A stretch of DNA of 64,000 bases from positions 558,001 through 622,000 of the forward strand of contig CAVTOR010000031.1 of assembly GCA_963736235.1 (NCBI GenBank). Direction: 5' to 3'. Below the pieces are notes generated by a model. The model did no database searches. It was not told the DNA's origin and saw nothing but the letters and a program-made list of their open reading frames with translations. Below, one piece after another: positions 50,755 to 59,497 of the stretch. The number at the start of each line of letters is the position of its first letter. Positions within the stretch are counted from its first letter, which is position 1. This DNA comes from CAVORB01 sp963736235. Its GTDB lineage: Bacteria; Pseudomonadota; Gammaproteobacteria; Chromatiales; Chromatiaceae. The translations under genes and the position numbers were made by a program.

Positions 50755-51069
50755 ATGGACAACCTGCTCGCGATTCTCGCACTTGTGCTGCTCGGCTGGT
50801 TCTGGCTCGACAGCCTGCGCGCGCGCGAGCTTGCCATCGGGATCTGCCGCGCGGCCTGCGAGCAGCGCGATCTGCAGTTCCTGGATCAGACGGTCGCCCT
50901 GCGCCGCCTCGGCGTGCGCCGCACGGCCGAAGGGCTGCGCTGGAGACGCGTCTACCGCTTCGACTTCAGTGAGGAGGGGCTCGGCAGGCGCAATGGCCAT
51001 CTCACGCTGGTGGGATTGCGCCTGGAGGAGCTCAGCCTCGGGCTGCCGACGGACCCAGAGGACGCCTAG
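50755..51069 (+). CDS. DUF3301 family membrane-anchored protein
   Basis: A 104-residue protein with an N-terminal TM segment (LLAILALVLLGWFWLDSLRA) and the conserved ELAIGICRAACEQRDLQFLD, QTVALRRLGVRR and RRVYRFDFSEEG, all typical of DUF3301. Function unknown, probably on the inner-membrane face. It is divergent from the macrodomain gene, sharing about 160 bases of upstream DNA. Confidence 0.85.
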   Translation: MDNLLAILALVLLGWFWLDSLRARELAIGICRAACEQRDLQFLDQTVALRRLGVRRTAEGLRWRRVYRFDFSEEGLGRRNGHLTLVGLRLEELSLGLPTDPEDA

Positions 51070-51083
51070 CCCCGCCCAGGGAA

Positions 51084-51226
51084 ACGCTGATCATTTCAGC
51101 GCTTCCCGCGGCACAGGGATGTGACGACATTTTCAAGCGCGTAAGCGTTTGAACATGAAGCCATCCAAGAACCACGCTTCTTGGGTGGCAGGCTGATTTT
51201 GGCCAGGATGGCCAATAATTCAGCGT
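51084..51226. repeat. Inverted copy of the multi-hairpin repeat
   Basis: Reverse-complemented, it reads CGCTGAATTATTGGCCATCC, continues through GCCACCCAAGAAGCGTGG and ATTTTCAAGCGC/GCGTTTGAA-type arms, and ends GCGCTGAAATGATCAGCG. It matches the second copy at 49646-49795 closely over its whole length. The ends share CGCTGA as short terminal inverted repeats. It lies between the DUF3301 and sspB 3' ends. Confidence 0.8.
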
Positions 51227-51237
51227 CTAGCAGCGCT

Positions 51238-51636
51238 CTACTTCACCACCTTGAGGGTCGGCCGCTCCCGCGGCGGCTTGGGCGGCTCCGGCTCGTCGTC
51301 GGACCCGGCCGCGCCGGCGGTCACCGGCTCGTCGTCGGGGAACAACATCCCGCGCCCGTTCTCGCGGGCATAGATGCCCATCACCGCCTCGGCGGGCACC
51401 ATGACGTCCATGGCGACGCCGCTGAAACGCGCATTAAAAGAGATGTGTTCGTTGCCCAGCACCAGTCCGCGCACCGCGGTCGGGCCGATGTTGAGCACGA
51501 TCTTGCCGTCCTGGACGAACTCGGAGGGCAGGGTTGCGCCGGGGCGCGCCGCGTCCACCAGCAGGTGCGGGGTCATCTGGTTGTCCAGGATCCAATCGTA
51601 GAGCGCCCGAACCAGGTAGGGTCGATTCGAGGTCAT
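51238..51636 (-). CDS. sspB: ClpXP protease specificity-enhancing factor
   Basis: SspB delivers ssrA-tagged proteins to ClpXP. The 132-residue protein has RPYLVRALYDWILDNQMTPH, the peptide-binding groove segment KIVLNIGPTAVRGLVLGNEH, SFNARFSGV and a flexible acidic linker ending in RPTLKVVK, the ClpX-docking XB tail. It lies 17 bases after sspA in the conserved sspA-sspB operon. Confidence 0.96.
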   Translation of the reverse strand: MTSNRPYLVRALYDWILDNQMTPHLLVDAARPGATLPSEFVQDGKIVLNIGPTAVRGLVLGNEHISFNARFSGVAMDVMVPAEAVMGIYARENGRGMLFPDDEPVTAGAAGSDDEPEPPKPPRERPTLKVVK

Positions 51637-51653
51637 GGCTTACCCGGCCGAGG

Positions 51654-52289
51654 TCACAGCGCCTCGGCGACCATCTCGCGCTCGGCCTCGGTCAGGCTGT
51701 TCCGGAAGGCGGGCCAGGCGAAGATTCGCTGCGCATACTCGCGGATGGCCTTGGCCTTGGGCGGCAGATCGACGCCCAACACCGGCAGACGCCACAGCAG
51801 GGGGGCGACGCAGCAATCCACCAGGGAGAACTCGTCATTCATGAAAAACGGCTTGGCGGAGAACACGGGCGAGGTCGTGATGAGGCTCTCGCGGAGCTCC
51901 TTGCGCGCCTGGGCGGCCTCGTCTTCGCTGCCGGTCAGGATCTGGTCCATGAGGGCGTACCAGTCGCGCTCGACGCGATACATGTAGAGCCGCGACGTGG
52001 CGCGCGCGACGGGGTCGACGGGCAGCAGCGGCGGATGCGGAAATCGCTCGTCGAGATACTCCATGATGATGCGCGCCTCGTACAGGCGCAGGTCGCGGTC
52101 CACGAGCGTCGGGACGGTTCCGTAGGGGTTGAAGTCCATGACCTCGTCCGGCAGGTCGTGGGCATCGACGTCCACGATATCCACCGTGATGCCCTTCTCC
52201 GCCAGCACGACCCGCACCCGGTGGCAGTGGGGGCAAGCGGGATCGGAAAACAGGGTCATGACGGATCTTCGGTTTGCAGCCACTGCCAT
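51654..52289 (-). CDS. sspA: Stringent starvation protein A
   Basis: SspA is a GST-fold RNA polymerase-associated regulator active under starvation and acid stress. The 211-residue protein shows MTLFSDPACPHCHRVRVVLA, NPYGTVPTLVDRDLRLYEAR, the conserved IIMEYLDERFPHPPLLP and FSLVDCCVAPLLWRLP. It contains the PHP-like and Tyr residues of the surface pocket region. The true start may be MTLFSDP (residue 11). It lies downstream of petC, as in many beta- and gammaproteobacteria. Confidence 0.96.
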   Translation of the reverse strand: MAVAANRRSVMTLFSDPACPHCHRVRVVLAEKGITVDIVDVDAHDLPDEVMDFNPYGTVPTLVDRDLRLYEARIIMEYLDERFPHPPLLPVDPVARATSRLYMYRVERDWYALMDQILTGSEDEAAQARKELRESLITTSPVFSAKPFFMNDEFSLVDCCVAPLLWRLPVLGVDLPPKAKAIREYAQRIFAWPAFRNSLTEAEREMVAEAL

Positions 52290-52445
52290 CTATCCTTTAC
52301 TCCAACTCGCGCAGACTAGCCCAGCGGCGCCGGGGCGGAGGCACAGTATAGCCGAAAACGGCTGACACCCGCTCTGACCTCCGGCGCGCCCTGAGGGGGT
52401 CCCGATGCGCCATTCGTGCGGGTTGCGCGGCGACGTGCGGAAAGC

Positions 52446-52472
52446 CAAAAAAGAACCCCGCCGAGGCGGGGC
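52446..52472 (-). terminator. Intrinsic terminator after petC
   Basis: On the minus strand CCCCGCC/GGCGGGG (52456-52462 with 52465-52471) with a two-base loop is followed by TTCTTTTTT (plus-strand AAAAAAGAA). It lies about 50 bases after the petC stop and ends the petABC operon. Confidence 0.85.
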
Positions 52473-52521
52473 TCCAGGTGCGAAACGCCGTGCGGTCATC
52501 GCTGACCGCGTGCGCGGAGGT

Positions 52522-53265
52522 CTAATGGACGTCCTTCCAGTATTCCTTCTTCAGGGCATAGGCCAGGATGAAGAACAGACCCAGGAACAGCAGCACGTAG
52601 ATGCCCAGGCGCTGGCGCTCGAGCTTCATCGGCTCACCCGCATAGGTCAGGAAGTTGGTCAGATCCCGCACCATCTCGTCGTAGGCTTCCGCGGTCATCG
52701 TGCCCGCCTGACCAGGCTCGATGCCGACCACCTGCTTGACCATCTCACCATCGGCGCCTTCCTTCTCCTCGAAGACCGGGTTCTGCACCCCCTGCAGCGG
52801 CGCCAGCACATGGGGCATGCCGACGTCGGGAAAGACCAGGTTGTTCACGCCGTAGGGGCGGGCGCTATCGGTATAGAAGCTCTTCAGGTAGGTATAGAGC
52901 CAATCGGGGCTGCGCCAGCGGGTGACGAGGGTGAGATCGGGCACCGCCGTGCCGAACCACTTCTCCCCGTCCTCCGGGCGCATGGAGGTGGTCATGAGGT
53001 CGCCCGGCTTGGAGCCGTCGAGGATCAGGTTCTGACGCAGCTCCACCTCGTCGATGCCGATGTCCGCGGCCATGCGGTTGTAGCGCATGTACTGCAAGGA
53101 GTGACAACCCATGCAGTAGTTGACGAAGTACTTCGCGCCGCGCTGCAGAGAGGCCTGGTCGGCGAGGTCGATGTTGGCGTCCTCCAGGTGAACGGCGTGG
53201 CCGCCGGCGGCGGAGGCCAATGCCGGGACGAGCAACAGGATCGATGCGATGATCAGCTTTCTCAT
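52522..53265 (-). CDS. petC: Cytochrome c1
   Basis: This is the haem c subunit of the bc1 complex (complex III), passing electrons from the Rieske centre to cytochrome c. The 247-residue protein has a signal peptide (KLIIASILLLVPALASA), the haem site CMGCH at residues 51-55, the axial-ligand Met region, and a C-terminal TM anchor (LGIYVLLFLGLFFILAYALK). Its start overlaps the petB stop by four bases. Length is normal for the short proteobacterial c1. Confidence 0.96.
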   Translation of the reverse strand: MRKLIIASILLLVPALASAAGGHAVHLEDANIDLADQASLQRGAKYFVNYCMGCHSLQYMRYNRMAADIGIDEVELRQNLILDGSKPGDLMTTSMRPEDGEKWFGTAVPDLTLVTRWRSPDWLYTYLKSFYTDSARPYGVNNLVFPDVGMPHVLAPLQGVQNPVFEEKEGADGEMVKQVVGIEPGQAGTMTAEAYDEMVRDLTNFLTYAGEPMKLERQRLGIYVLLFLGLFFILAYALKKEYWKDVH

Positions 53266-54500
53266 TTGGTCACCCTCTCCGGAACCGGCTTCGTCTTGTC
53301 CATCTTTGTGTAGATGGGCATCAGCAGGAAGAACGCGAAGTACAGCGTAGTGAAGATCTGGGCCATCAGGGTCGAGATCGGACTCGCGGGCTGCAGGCCG
53401 AGATAAGCCAGGACGACGAAGGAGACGGCGAACACGCCCAGCGCGATCTTGAACAACGGCCCCCGGTACCGCACGGACTTGACCGGACTGCGGTCGAGCC
53501 AGGGCAGCGCGAACATGATCAGAATGGCGGCGAACATCACCACCACACCGGGGAACTGGGAGCCGAACATGGGCGGAACGGCGCGCAGCATGGCGTAGTA
53601 GGGCGTGAAGTACCAGACCGGAGCGATGTGCTCAGGGGTCTTGAGCGGATTGGCGGGCTGGAAGTTGGGTCCCTCGAGGAACAGCCCGCCGAGATCCGGT
53701 GCGAAGAAAACCACCGCGGAGAAGAGGGCCAGGAAGACCGCGATGCCCACGATGTCCTTGACCGTGTAGTAGGGGTGGAAGGGTATGCCGTCCTTCGGGA
53801 TGCCGTTCTCGTCCTTGTTCTCCTTGATCTCGATACCGTCCGGGTTGTTCGAACCCACCTGGTGCAGGGCGACGATGTGAACGAACACCAGGGCCGCCAA
53901 GACAAAGGGCAGCAGGAAGTGGAAGGCAAAGAAGCGGTTCAGCGTGGCGTCGGAGATGACATAGTCGCCGCGGACCCACACCGAGAGGTCCTCGCCGATG
54001 CCCGGCACCGCCGCGAACAGGTTGACGATGACCTGGGCGCCCCAGTATGACATCTGGCCCCACGGCAGCAGGTAACCGAAGAAGGCCGTGGCCATCATGG
54101 CGAGATAGATGATGAGGCCGATGATCCACAGCAGCTCGCGCGGCTTGCGGTAGGAGCCGTACATCAGGGCGCGGAACATGTGCAGATAGACGGCGATGAA
54201 GAAGAAAGACGCGCCGGTCGAGTGCATGTAGCGGATCAGCCAGCCCCAGTTCACATCACGCATGATGTACTCGACCGAGGCGAAGGCATCCGCCGCCGAG
54301 GGCTTGTAGCTCATGGCCAGCCAGATTCCCGTCAGGATCTGGATGACCAGCACCAGCATGGCCAGGGAGCCGAAGTAGTACCAGAAGTTGAAGTTCTTGG
54401 GGGCGTAGTACTGGGCAAGGTGCTCGTTCCAGACCTTGGTCAGCGGAAAGCGCTTGTCGATCCAGCCGAGGAAGCCCGTGGTGGTGGTCTCTGTGCTCAT
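53262..54500 (-). CDS. petB: Cytochrome b of the bc1 complex
   Basis: A 412-residue integral membrane subunit carrying haems bL and bH and both quinone sites. It shows YMHSTGASFFFIAVYLHMFR and HFLLPFVLAALVFVHIVALH with the haem-ligating histidines, GYLLPWGQMSYWGAQVI, and a PEWY-like Qo loop modified to HIAPVWYFTPYYAMLRA. The b and d parts are one polypeptide, as in other proteobacteria. It overlaps petA by one base. Confidence 0.96.
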   Translation of the reverse strand: MSTETTTTGFLGWIDKRFPLTKVWNEHLAQYYAPKNFNFWYYFGSLAMLVLVIQILTGIWLAMSYKPSAADAFASVEYIMRDVNWGWLIRYMHSTGASFFFIAVYLHMFRALMYGSYRKPRELLWIIGLIIYLAMMATAFFGYLLPWGQMSYWGAQVIVNLFAAVPGIGEDLSVWVRGDYVISDATLNRFFAFHFLLPFVLAALVFVHIVALHQVGSNNPDGIEIKENKDENGIPKDGIPFHPYYTVKDIVGIAVFLALFSAVVFFAPDLGGLFLEGPNFQPANPLKTPEHIAPVWYFTPYYAMLRAVPPMFGSQFPGVVVMFAAILIMFALPWLDRSPVKSVRYRGPLFKIALGVFAVSFVVLAYLGLQPASPISTLMAQIFTTLYFAFFLLMPIYTKMDKTKPVPERVTK

Positions 54501-55093
54501 CAGGCTGCTCCTCCATCCTCACCCACCAGAATGGTGGTATCGGACACAAAGGTATGCTTGGGGATCACCAGATTGGTGGGGGCCGGCACGCCCTTGTAGA
54601 CACGCGCGGCGAGGTCGAAGCGGGAGCCGTGGCAGGCGCAGAAGAAGCCGCCCTTCCACTCGGGGCCCAGGTCTTCGGGAGCGACCTCCGGACGGTAGGT
54701 GGGCGAGCATCCGAGATGTGTGCAGATACCGACCGCCACCAGATACTCTGGCTTGATGGAGCGATGCGGATTCTTGCAGTAATCGGGCTGGATTGAGGCG
54801 TTGGAGTCCGGATCGGCGAGCACCGGGTCCAGCGTGGGCAGGGACGCGAGCATCTTCTCGGTGCGGCTCACCACCCAGACCGGCTTGCCGCGCCATTTCA
54901 CGCGCAACAGCGCGCCTGGCTCCAGCTTGCTGATGTCCGCTTCGACCGGCGCACCAGCGGCCCGCGCCTTGGCGCTCGGGTTCATGGAAGCGACGAAGGG
55001 AACGAGAGCGAAGCCGGTACCGACGGCACCGACCACGCTGGTGGCGGCGATGAGAACCCGCCGCCTACTTTTATTCACGCCTTGTGCGCTCAT
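54500..55093 (-). CDS. petA: Rieske iron-sulfur subunit of the bc1 complex
   Basis: This encodes 197 residues. The N-terminus NKSRRRVLIAATSVVGAVGT is a Tat-like signal anchor; the [2Fe-2S] ligands lie in CTHLGC and CACHGSRFD. It accepts electrons from ubiquinol at the Qo site. It heads the petABC operon; upstream DNA from 55094 to about 55300 would hold the promoter. Confidence 0.96.
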   Translation of the reverse strand: MSAQGVNKSRRRVLIAATSVVGAVGTGFALVPFVASMNPSAKARAAGAPVEADISKLEPGALLRVKWRGKPVWVVSRTEKMLASLPTLDPVLADPDSNASIQPDYCKNPHRSIKPEYLVAVGICTHLGCSPTYRPEVAPEDLGPEWKGGFFCACHGSRFDLAARVYKGVPAPTNLVIPKHTFVSDTTILVGEDGGAA

Positions 55094-55300
55094 ATTGATG
55101 ACGACCCCCAGGTAGACTCTGTGGGCTGCGCCCCCCGGCCGGAGGGCCTAACCCGATCAGGACGGAAAAGAATAAGTATATGCCGAATATCTGCAAGATC
55201 GGTCGGGCATTCTCCCCGATGAAGTGTCGGCGGGTCAAGGAAATACCCCGTTTTTGACCCTGATCTCGACAGCCGAAAAGCGTGCCTCTTAGACCCAGGC

Positions 55301-55645
55301 GCATTCGGCGCAATACGCTGCGCTATTGCGCCCTACAGGAACCAAAAGGTCTCCCGTCGACCAACCCGGGCGTCACGGACGGCGGGCACGACCTGTGTAG
55401 GGCGCAATAGGGCGCTCCGAGATGCGAACCCGGCCGCCAAGGCTTCCGGACGCCCGTATTGCGCCGCATGGTGGCGCCGCATTCGGCGCAATACGCTTCG
55501 CTATTACGCCCTACAAGAACTAAAAGGTCTCCCGTCGACCAACCCTGGCGTCACGGAGGGCGAGCACGACCTGTGGGCGCAACAGGGCGCTCCGAGACGG
55601 AAACCCGGCCTTCAAAACTCCCAGACGCCCGGATTGCGCCGGATA
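55301..55645. repeat. Direct tandem repeat, period 178 bp, with REP-like palindromes
   Basis: Two copies start at 55301 and 55479 with GCATTCGGCGCAATACGC and share AAAAGGTCTCCCGTCGACCA, the GGCGTCACGGA segment and CGACCTGTG. Each copy begins with a palindrome (GCGCAATACGC...GCGCTATTGCGC in copy 1) followed by CCTAC. Related GGCGCAATAG palindromes occur within each copy. It fills most of the 585-base gap between petA and the Nif3-like gene. Confidence 0.8.
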
Positions 55646-55678
55646 GGCACGCCAGCATTCGGAGAGCACGCGGAAGAA

Positions 55679-56431
55679 TCAGGCGGGGTTGTCGATATCG
55701 AGGAACCGATGCTCGAGGTCGAAGCGCTCCGCGAGGTGAGCCCCCAGTGCCTGGACCCCGTAGCGCTCGCTGGCGTGGTGGCCGGCCGCGAAGTAGCTCA
55801 CGCCGAGCTCCCGCGCCTGGTGCGTCGTCTGCTCCGAAATCTCCCCGCTCAGATAGGCGTCGACGCCCAGGGCCGCGGCCTGCTCGATGAAGCCCTGCGC
55901 CGCCCCGGTGCACCAGGCGATCGTCTCGATCGGACGGGTATGCGCCGGCACTAGCGCGGGCGGACGGCCCAGCGCCCGCTCGATGGCCTCCGCGAGCTCC
56001 GCGGCAGTCGTTGGTCGCGGCAGCCGACCCCGCCAGACGAGCCCGTCGGCAACGGCAGCCGACCGCGGCTCACTGAAATCCAGCACCCGCGCCAGCTGTC
56101 GATTATTGCCGAACTCCGGGTGCGCATCGAGCGGCAGATGATAGGCGAGCAGGCTGGCCCCCGCGCCCACGAGCGCGCGCACGCGCCGGCCCTTGATGCC
56201 GACCAGGCAGGGGGACTCTCCTTTCCAGAACCAACCGTGGTGGACCAGCAGGGCATCGGCCTGCCACTCGATTGCGGCGTCGATCAGCGCCTGACTGGCG
56301 GTAACACCGCTCGCCAGGCGCCGCACCCGGCGCTCGCCTTCGAGCTGCAACCCGTTGGGGCAGTAATCATCGAAGCTCGCGCTGGCCAGCAGCTCGTCAC
56401 AGTAGGCGTGGAGCGCGCCGATCTCGACCAT
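55679..56431 (-). CDS. Nif3-like dinuclear metal-center protein
   Basis: A 250-residue protein of the Nif3/YbgI family. SFDDYCPNGLQLEGERRVRR, LLVHHGWFWKG (metal-binding His pair), AYHLPLDAHPEFGNNRQLAR and SYFAAGHHASERYGVQALG are conserved. These proteins form a hexameric toroid with a two-metal site; proposed as GTP cyclohydrolase-like or hydrolase, without settled function. It is divergent from the protease gene and convergent to nothing nearby. Confidence 0.93.
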   Translation of the reverse strand: MVEIGALHAYCDELLASASFDDYCPNGLQLEGERRVRRLASGVTASQALIDAAIEWQADALLVHHGWFWKGESPCLVGIKGRRVRALVGAGASLLAYHLPLDAHPEFGNNRQLARVLDFSEPRSAAVADGLVWRGRLPRPTTAAELAEAIERALGRPPALVPAHTRPIETIAWCTGAAQGFIEQAAALGVDAYLSGEISEQTTHQARELGVSYFAAGHHASERYGVQALGAHLAERFDLEHRFLDIDNPA

Positions 56432-56576
56432 GATTCATTCCTCACTTCCGGGGGCTGGCAGTCGCCAAGCGATAGCGGTACCAGCCGGTTGAAGGCGGCT
56501 GCGCCGCCAAGCGTTTCGGCGGATCTAATTTCGCGGTCTCATGCAGTTTTCACCGCGGGATGGTACCGTTGTTGCG

Positions 56577-57725
56577 ATGAAGATGCCCTCCGCATTGGCC
56601 TGGCTCGCCGCCGCCTTCGCCGCCGGCGCGAGCGCGGCTCTCCTGGCGTTGTGGCTCGTTTCCCCCGGCTGGTCCCTGCCGAACGCCCCCCGCCCCGCCT
56701 CGGGTCCGAGCGCGCGCGCGACCGGGCCCGACTCCTACGCCGAGGCGGTCGCCCGCGCCGGGCCATCGGTGGTCAGTATCTTCAGCACCAAGGTCACCAC
56801 CGAGCGCCGCGGGCTCGCCTTCAAGAACCCGTTCCTGCAGCGCCAGTTCGGCGGCCTCTTACCCGAGCACACGCGCCAAAAGGCGGCCACCAGCCTGGGG
56901 TCCGGGGTCATTCTTTCGCGCGATGGGCTGCTGCTCACCAATCGACACATCATCAAGGGCGCCGACGCGGTCAAGGTCGTGCTCCCGGACGGCAGGGACC
57001 TGGACGTGACGATTGTCGGCTACGACCCGGAAACGGATCTGGCGGTCCTCAAGGCAGGCCACAACCCGGGGCTGAACCCCATCCCGGTGGGTCGCCCCGA
57101 GGAGCTGCGCGTGGGCGACGTGGTGCTCGCCATCGGCAACCCTTACGGCATCGGACAGACGGTCACCATGGGCATCGTCAGCGCCACCGGGCGCAGCGAG
57201 CTCGGTATCTCCAGCATCGAGAACTTCATTCAAACCGACGCCTCCATCAACCCGGGCAACTCCGGTGGCGCCCTGATCAACAGCCGCGGCGAGCTGGTGG
57301 GCATCAACACCGCGATCTACTCCCAGAGCGGCGGGTCGGAAGGCGTCGGTTTCGCCATCCCGATCGATCTCGCTCAGGGCGTGATGGAAAAGGTCGTGGC
57401 CGACGGCCGTGTGGTACGCGGCTGGGTCGGTGTCGTCGGCCGCACGGTGACGCCCCAGATCGCGCGGTCCTTCGGACTGCGCGCGCCGTCCGGGGTGTTG
57501 GTCACCACCACCGTGGAGGACAGCCCCGCGGAGCATGCCGGGCTGCGACCGGGCGATGTGGTGACCCAGGTCGAGAATCAGCCCGTCGCGTCCACCCATG
57601 AGCTGCTCGAGGCCGTGGCCGCGGCGGGTCCCGGCTCGACCATCTCGCTGGAGATCTGGCGCGGCAGCGATCGTCTCGAGACCCGCATCACCACCGTCGA
57701 GCGGCCGCTGGTCGCGAAGCAGTAA
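56577..57725 (+). CDS. AlgW/DegS-type periplasmic serine protease
   Basis: A 382-residue membrane-anchored trypsin-like protease with one PDZ domain, which in relatives cleaves the anti-sigma factor RseA/MucA in envelope stress. An N-terminal TM anchor (AWLAAAFAAGASAALLALWL) is followed by the triad: His in LLTNRHIIKG, Asp in ETDLAVLKAG, Ser in NPGNSGGALIN. The PDZ covers about 275-370 (GVVGRTVTPQIARSFGLRAP, LRPGDVVTQVENQPV). I start at 56577; 56541 is also in frame. One PDZ fits DegS/AlgW rather than DegP. Confidence 0.9.
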   Translation: MKMPSALAWLAAAFAAGASAALLALWLVSPGWSLPNAPRPASGPSARATGPDSYAEAVARAGPSVVSIFSTKVTTERRGLAFKNPFLQRQFGGLLPEHTRQKAATSLGSGVILSRDGLLLTNRHIIKGADAVKVVLPDGRDLDVTIVGYDPETDLAVLKAGHNPGLNPIPVGRPEELRVGDVVLAIGNPYGIGQTVTMGIVSATGRSELGISSIENFIQTDASINPGNSGGALINSRGELVGINTAIYSQSGGSEGVGFAIPIDLAQGVMEKVVADGRVVRGWVGVVGRTVTPQIARSFGLRAPSGVLVTTTVEDSPAEHAGLRPGDVVTQVENQPVASTHELLEAVAAAGPGSTISLEIWRGSDRLETRITTVERPLVAKQ

Positions 57726-57793
57726 CGGCAGCGGCGGGCGGTCAACACCTGACCCAGAATCGCGTCGCGACCCGGCAATCTTTCGTCAAGACA

Positions 57794-57852
57794 CTGATTA
57801 TTGGCCATCCCGGCCATAATCGGCGAGCCACCCAGGAAGCGTGGTGCCAAGA
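57794..57852. repeat. Partial copy of the multi-hairpin repeat
   Basis: CTGATTATTGGCCATCCCGG then CGAGCCACCCAGGAAGCGTG corresponds to the first 60 bases of the 49491/49646 copies and then stops. It lies after the protease gene, before the phaB terminator. Confidence 0.65.
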
Positions 57853-57865
57853 GACTTCCGAGCGG

Positions 57866-57891
57866 ACAAAAAAAACCCGGCAATTGCCGGG
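57866..57891 (-). terminator. Intrinsic terminator for the phaB side
   Basis: The stem CCCGGCAATTGCCGGG (57876-57891) is a self-complementary 16-mer; on the minus strand it is followed by TTTTTTTT. It lies about 200 bases after the phaB stop, so the transcript would have a long 3' untranslated part. Confidence 0.75.
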
Positions 57892-58091
57892 CAAGCGCTC
57901 TTCTCGTTTAAGAGAGAGACGAGGAGGACATCTGAATCGAAACCCGCTTCGCGGATCTCCAGAAATAAAGATGCGAGGCGTTTTCGTTACCGCATCGAGA
58001 GCTTGGCCTTCCAATGCTGAAATCAGGGCGCTTCCCTGCGCCCAAGGTCGCTTGCCAAAGCGCTGCCGAACTCCGCCGCGCGGCACCGAAC

Positions 58092-58841
58092 CTAGTGCAT
58101 GAACAAACCGCCGTTGACCGGGATGTTCGCTCCGGTGACGTACCCGTTCTCCTCCGCCACGAGAAAGGCGACCGCGGACGCAATCTCGTCCGGCAAGCCC
58201 ATGCGGCGCATGGGAATGTCGGAGATGATCGCCTCACGCACATCGTCGCGCATCGCGAGCGTCATCGCCGTCTGCACGTAACCCGGGGAGATGGTGTTGA
58301 CCGTGATCCCCTTGGCCGCGCCTTCCTGCGCGAGAGCCATGGTGAAACCATGCATCCCGGCCTTGGCGGTGGAGTAGTTCGCTTGCCCGAACTGCCCGCG
58401 CTGACCGTTCACCGAGGAGATATTGATCACCCGTCCGAAACCACGCTCGAGCATGCCTTCCCACACCGGTCTGGTGATATTGAACACGCTGTTGAGGTTG
58501 ACGTTGATGACCGCTTCCCAGTGACTCTGCTCCATCTTCTTGAAGGTCTTGTCACGGGTGATTCCGGCACAGTTGACCACGACATCGACGGCGCCGTAGC
58601 GGTCTTCAAGCTCCTTGACCATGCGCGCGCTGTCGTCGCAGGACGCAACGTCCCCGGCCGCGGTGTCGATTTCCATGCCCTCCTCGGCACGCTCCCGGCG
58701 CCAGGCGTCGGCCGTCTCCTGCTCGGAGGGGTGGTGGTTCGCCACTACCGTGAAGCCGTCCTTGGCCAATCGCCGGCAGATCGCGGTCCCTATACCACCG
58801 ATACCGCCCGTGATCAGGGCCACTCTTGCCTGCTGGGTCAT
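58092..58841 (-). CDS. phaB: Acetoacetyl-CoA reductase
   Basis: PhaB reduces acetoacetyl-CoA to (R)-3-hydroxybutyryl-CoA with NADPH, the second step of PHB synthesis. The 249-residue SDR shows RVALITGGIGGIGTAICRRL (cofactor loop), VNCAGITRDKTFKKME, and the catalytic Ser-Tyr-Lys in INISSVNGQRGQFGQANYST and AKAG. The substrate-region GQRGQFGQ is characteristic of PhaB versus FabG. It lies 15 bases after phasin on the same strand. Confidence 0.95.
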   Translation of the reverse strand: MTQQARVALITGGIGGIGTAICRRLAKDGFTVVANHHPSEQETADAWRRERAEEGMEIDTAAGDVASCDDSARMVKELEDRYGAVDVVVNCAGITRDKTFKKMEQSHWEAVINVNLNSVFNITRPVWEGMLERGFGRVINISSVNGQRGQFGQANYSTAKAGMHGFTMALAQEGAAKGITVNTISPGYVQTAMTLAMRDDVREAIISDIPMRRMGLPDEIASAVAFLVAEENGYVTGANIPVNGGLFMH

Positions 58842-58856
58842 GGGATTACCCCCTTT

Positions 58857-59222
58857 TCAGGTCGTCGGAGCAGCCTTGCGCATGTCGGCGGAAAGCTCGG
58901 TGACGCCCTGCTGGAACCAGTTGCGGTACTGGTCGCGCACTTGGCCGGCGAGCGCCATGTTGGCCTTGGTCTCTTCCATCATGCGGGCGCTGATCTCCTT
59001 CGCCAGCTCCACCTCACCCTTGAGGTAGTCGCTATATCCGTTCGACTCGGTCGCCAGCTTCATCTGGCGGATGCCCTGCTCCATGAACAGGTTCATCGTG
59101 TCCAGCTGGCGGGCGGCCAGCATCTCCCAGGTACGCAGGTTGAGCTCGCCGAGCTCGTTCATACGCTCGTACCCCTTGTTACCCATCTCGTTCATCGCGC
59201 TCATTTTGTCTTTGACGGACAT
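58857..59222 (-). CDS. phaP: Phasin (PHA granule-associated protein)
   Basis: A 121-residue helical protein that coats PHA granules. The amphipathic helix and LNLRTWEMLAARQLDTMNLF segments fit the phasin family, as does the position between phaB and the PhaR gene. LAGQVRDQYRNWFQQGVTEL lies in its C-terminal helix. The gene is preceded by a strong candidate promoter with PhaR-type operators (59246-59383), consistent with phasin derepression when granules form. Confidence 0.9.
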   Translation of the reverse strand: MSVKDKMSAMNEMGNKGYERMNELGELNLRTWEMLAARQLDTMNLFMEQGIRQMKLATESNGYSDYLKGEVELAKEISARMMEETKANMALAGQVRDQYRNWFQQGVTELSADMRKAAPTT

Positions 59223-59245
59223 CGCTCTTTCTCCAAATCAGGTTT

Positions 59246-59383
59246 ATGCATCGCAGCAATTGTTGCGCCGCTCAATCATTCGCCCGTTTCGGGCTGTCAA
59301 GAATTGATGCATTGCAGCAATTGTTGCAGTGCACAATAGACGCCGCATGGAGGCCTGTCAAGTTTTTTTGTGCACTGCAGCAA
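59246..59383 (-). promoter_or_regulatory. Phasin promoter with PhaR-type operator sites
   Basis: On the minus strand TTGACA (59356-59361) and TATTGT (59333-59338) are separated by exactly 17 bases. The -10 box runs into TTGTGCACTGCAACAA, complement of TTGTTGCAGTGCACAA (59321-59336). A 15/16 copy lies just upstream at 59368-59383 and a half-like site (TGCATCGCAGCAATTGTTGC) at 59246-59265. A second TTGACA at 59295-59300 suggests the unit was duplicated. PhaR repressors bind TGC-rich sites of this kind. Confidence 0.65.
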
Positions 59384-59497
59384 AATCGGCGAGAGGCGCG
59401 CCCCCGTCGCCCGGGCAAGCGCGGAAATCGGGAAGATTCAGGGTGCCGTAGCGGCCTCGCAGGATCGCGAAGAACGGCGAGCCAGGTCCTGCCGGGA

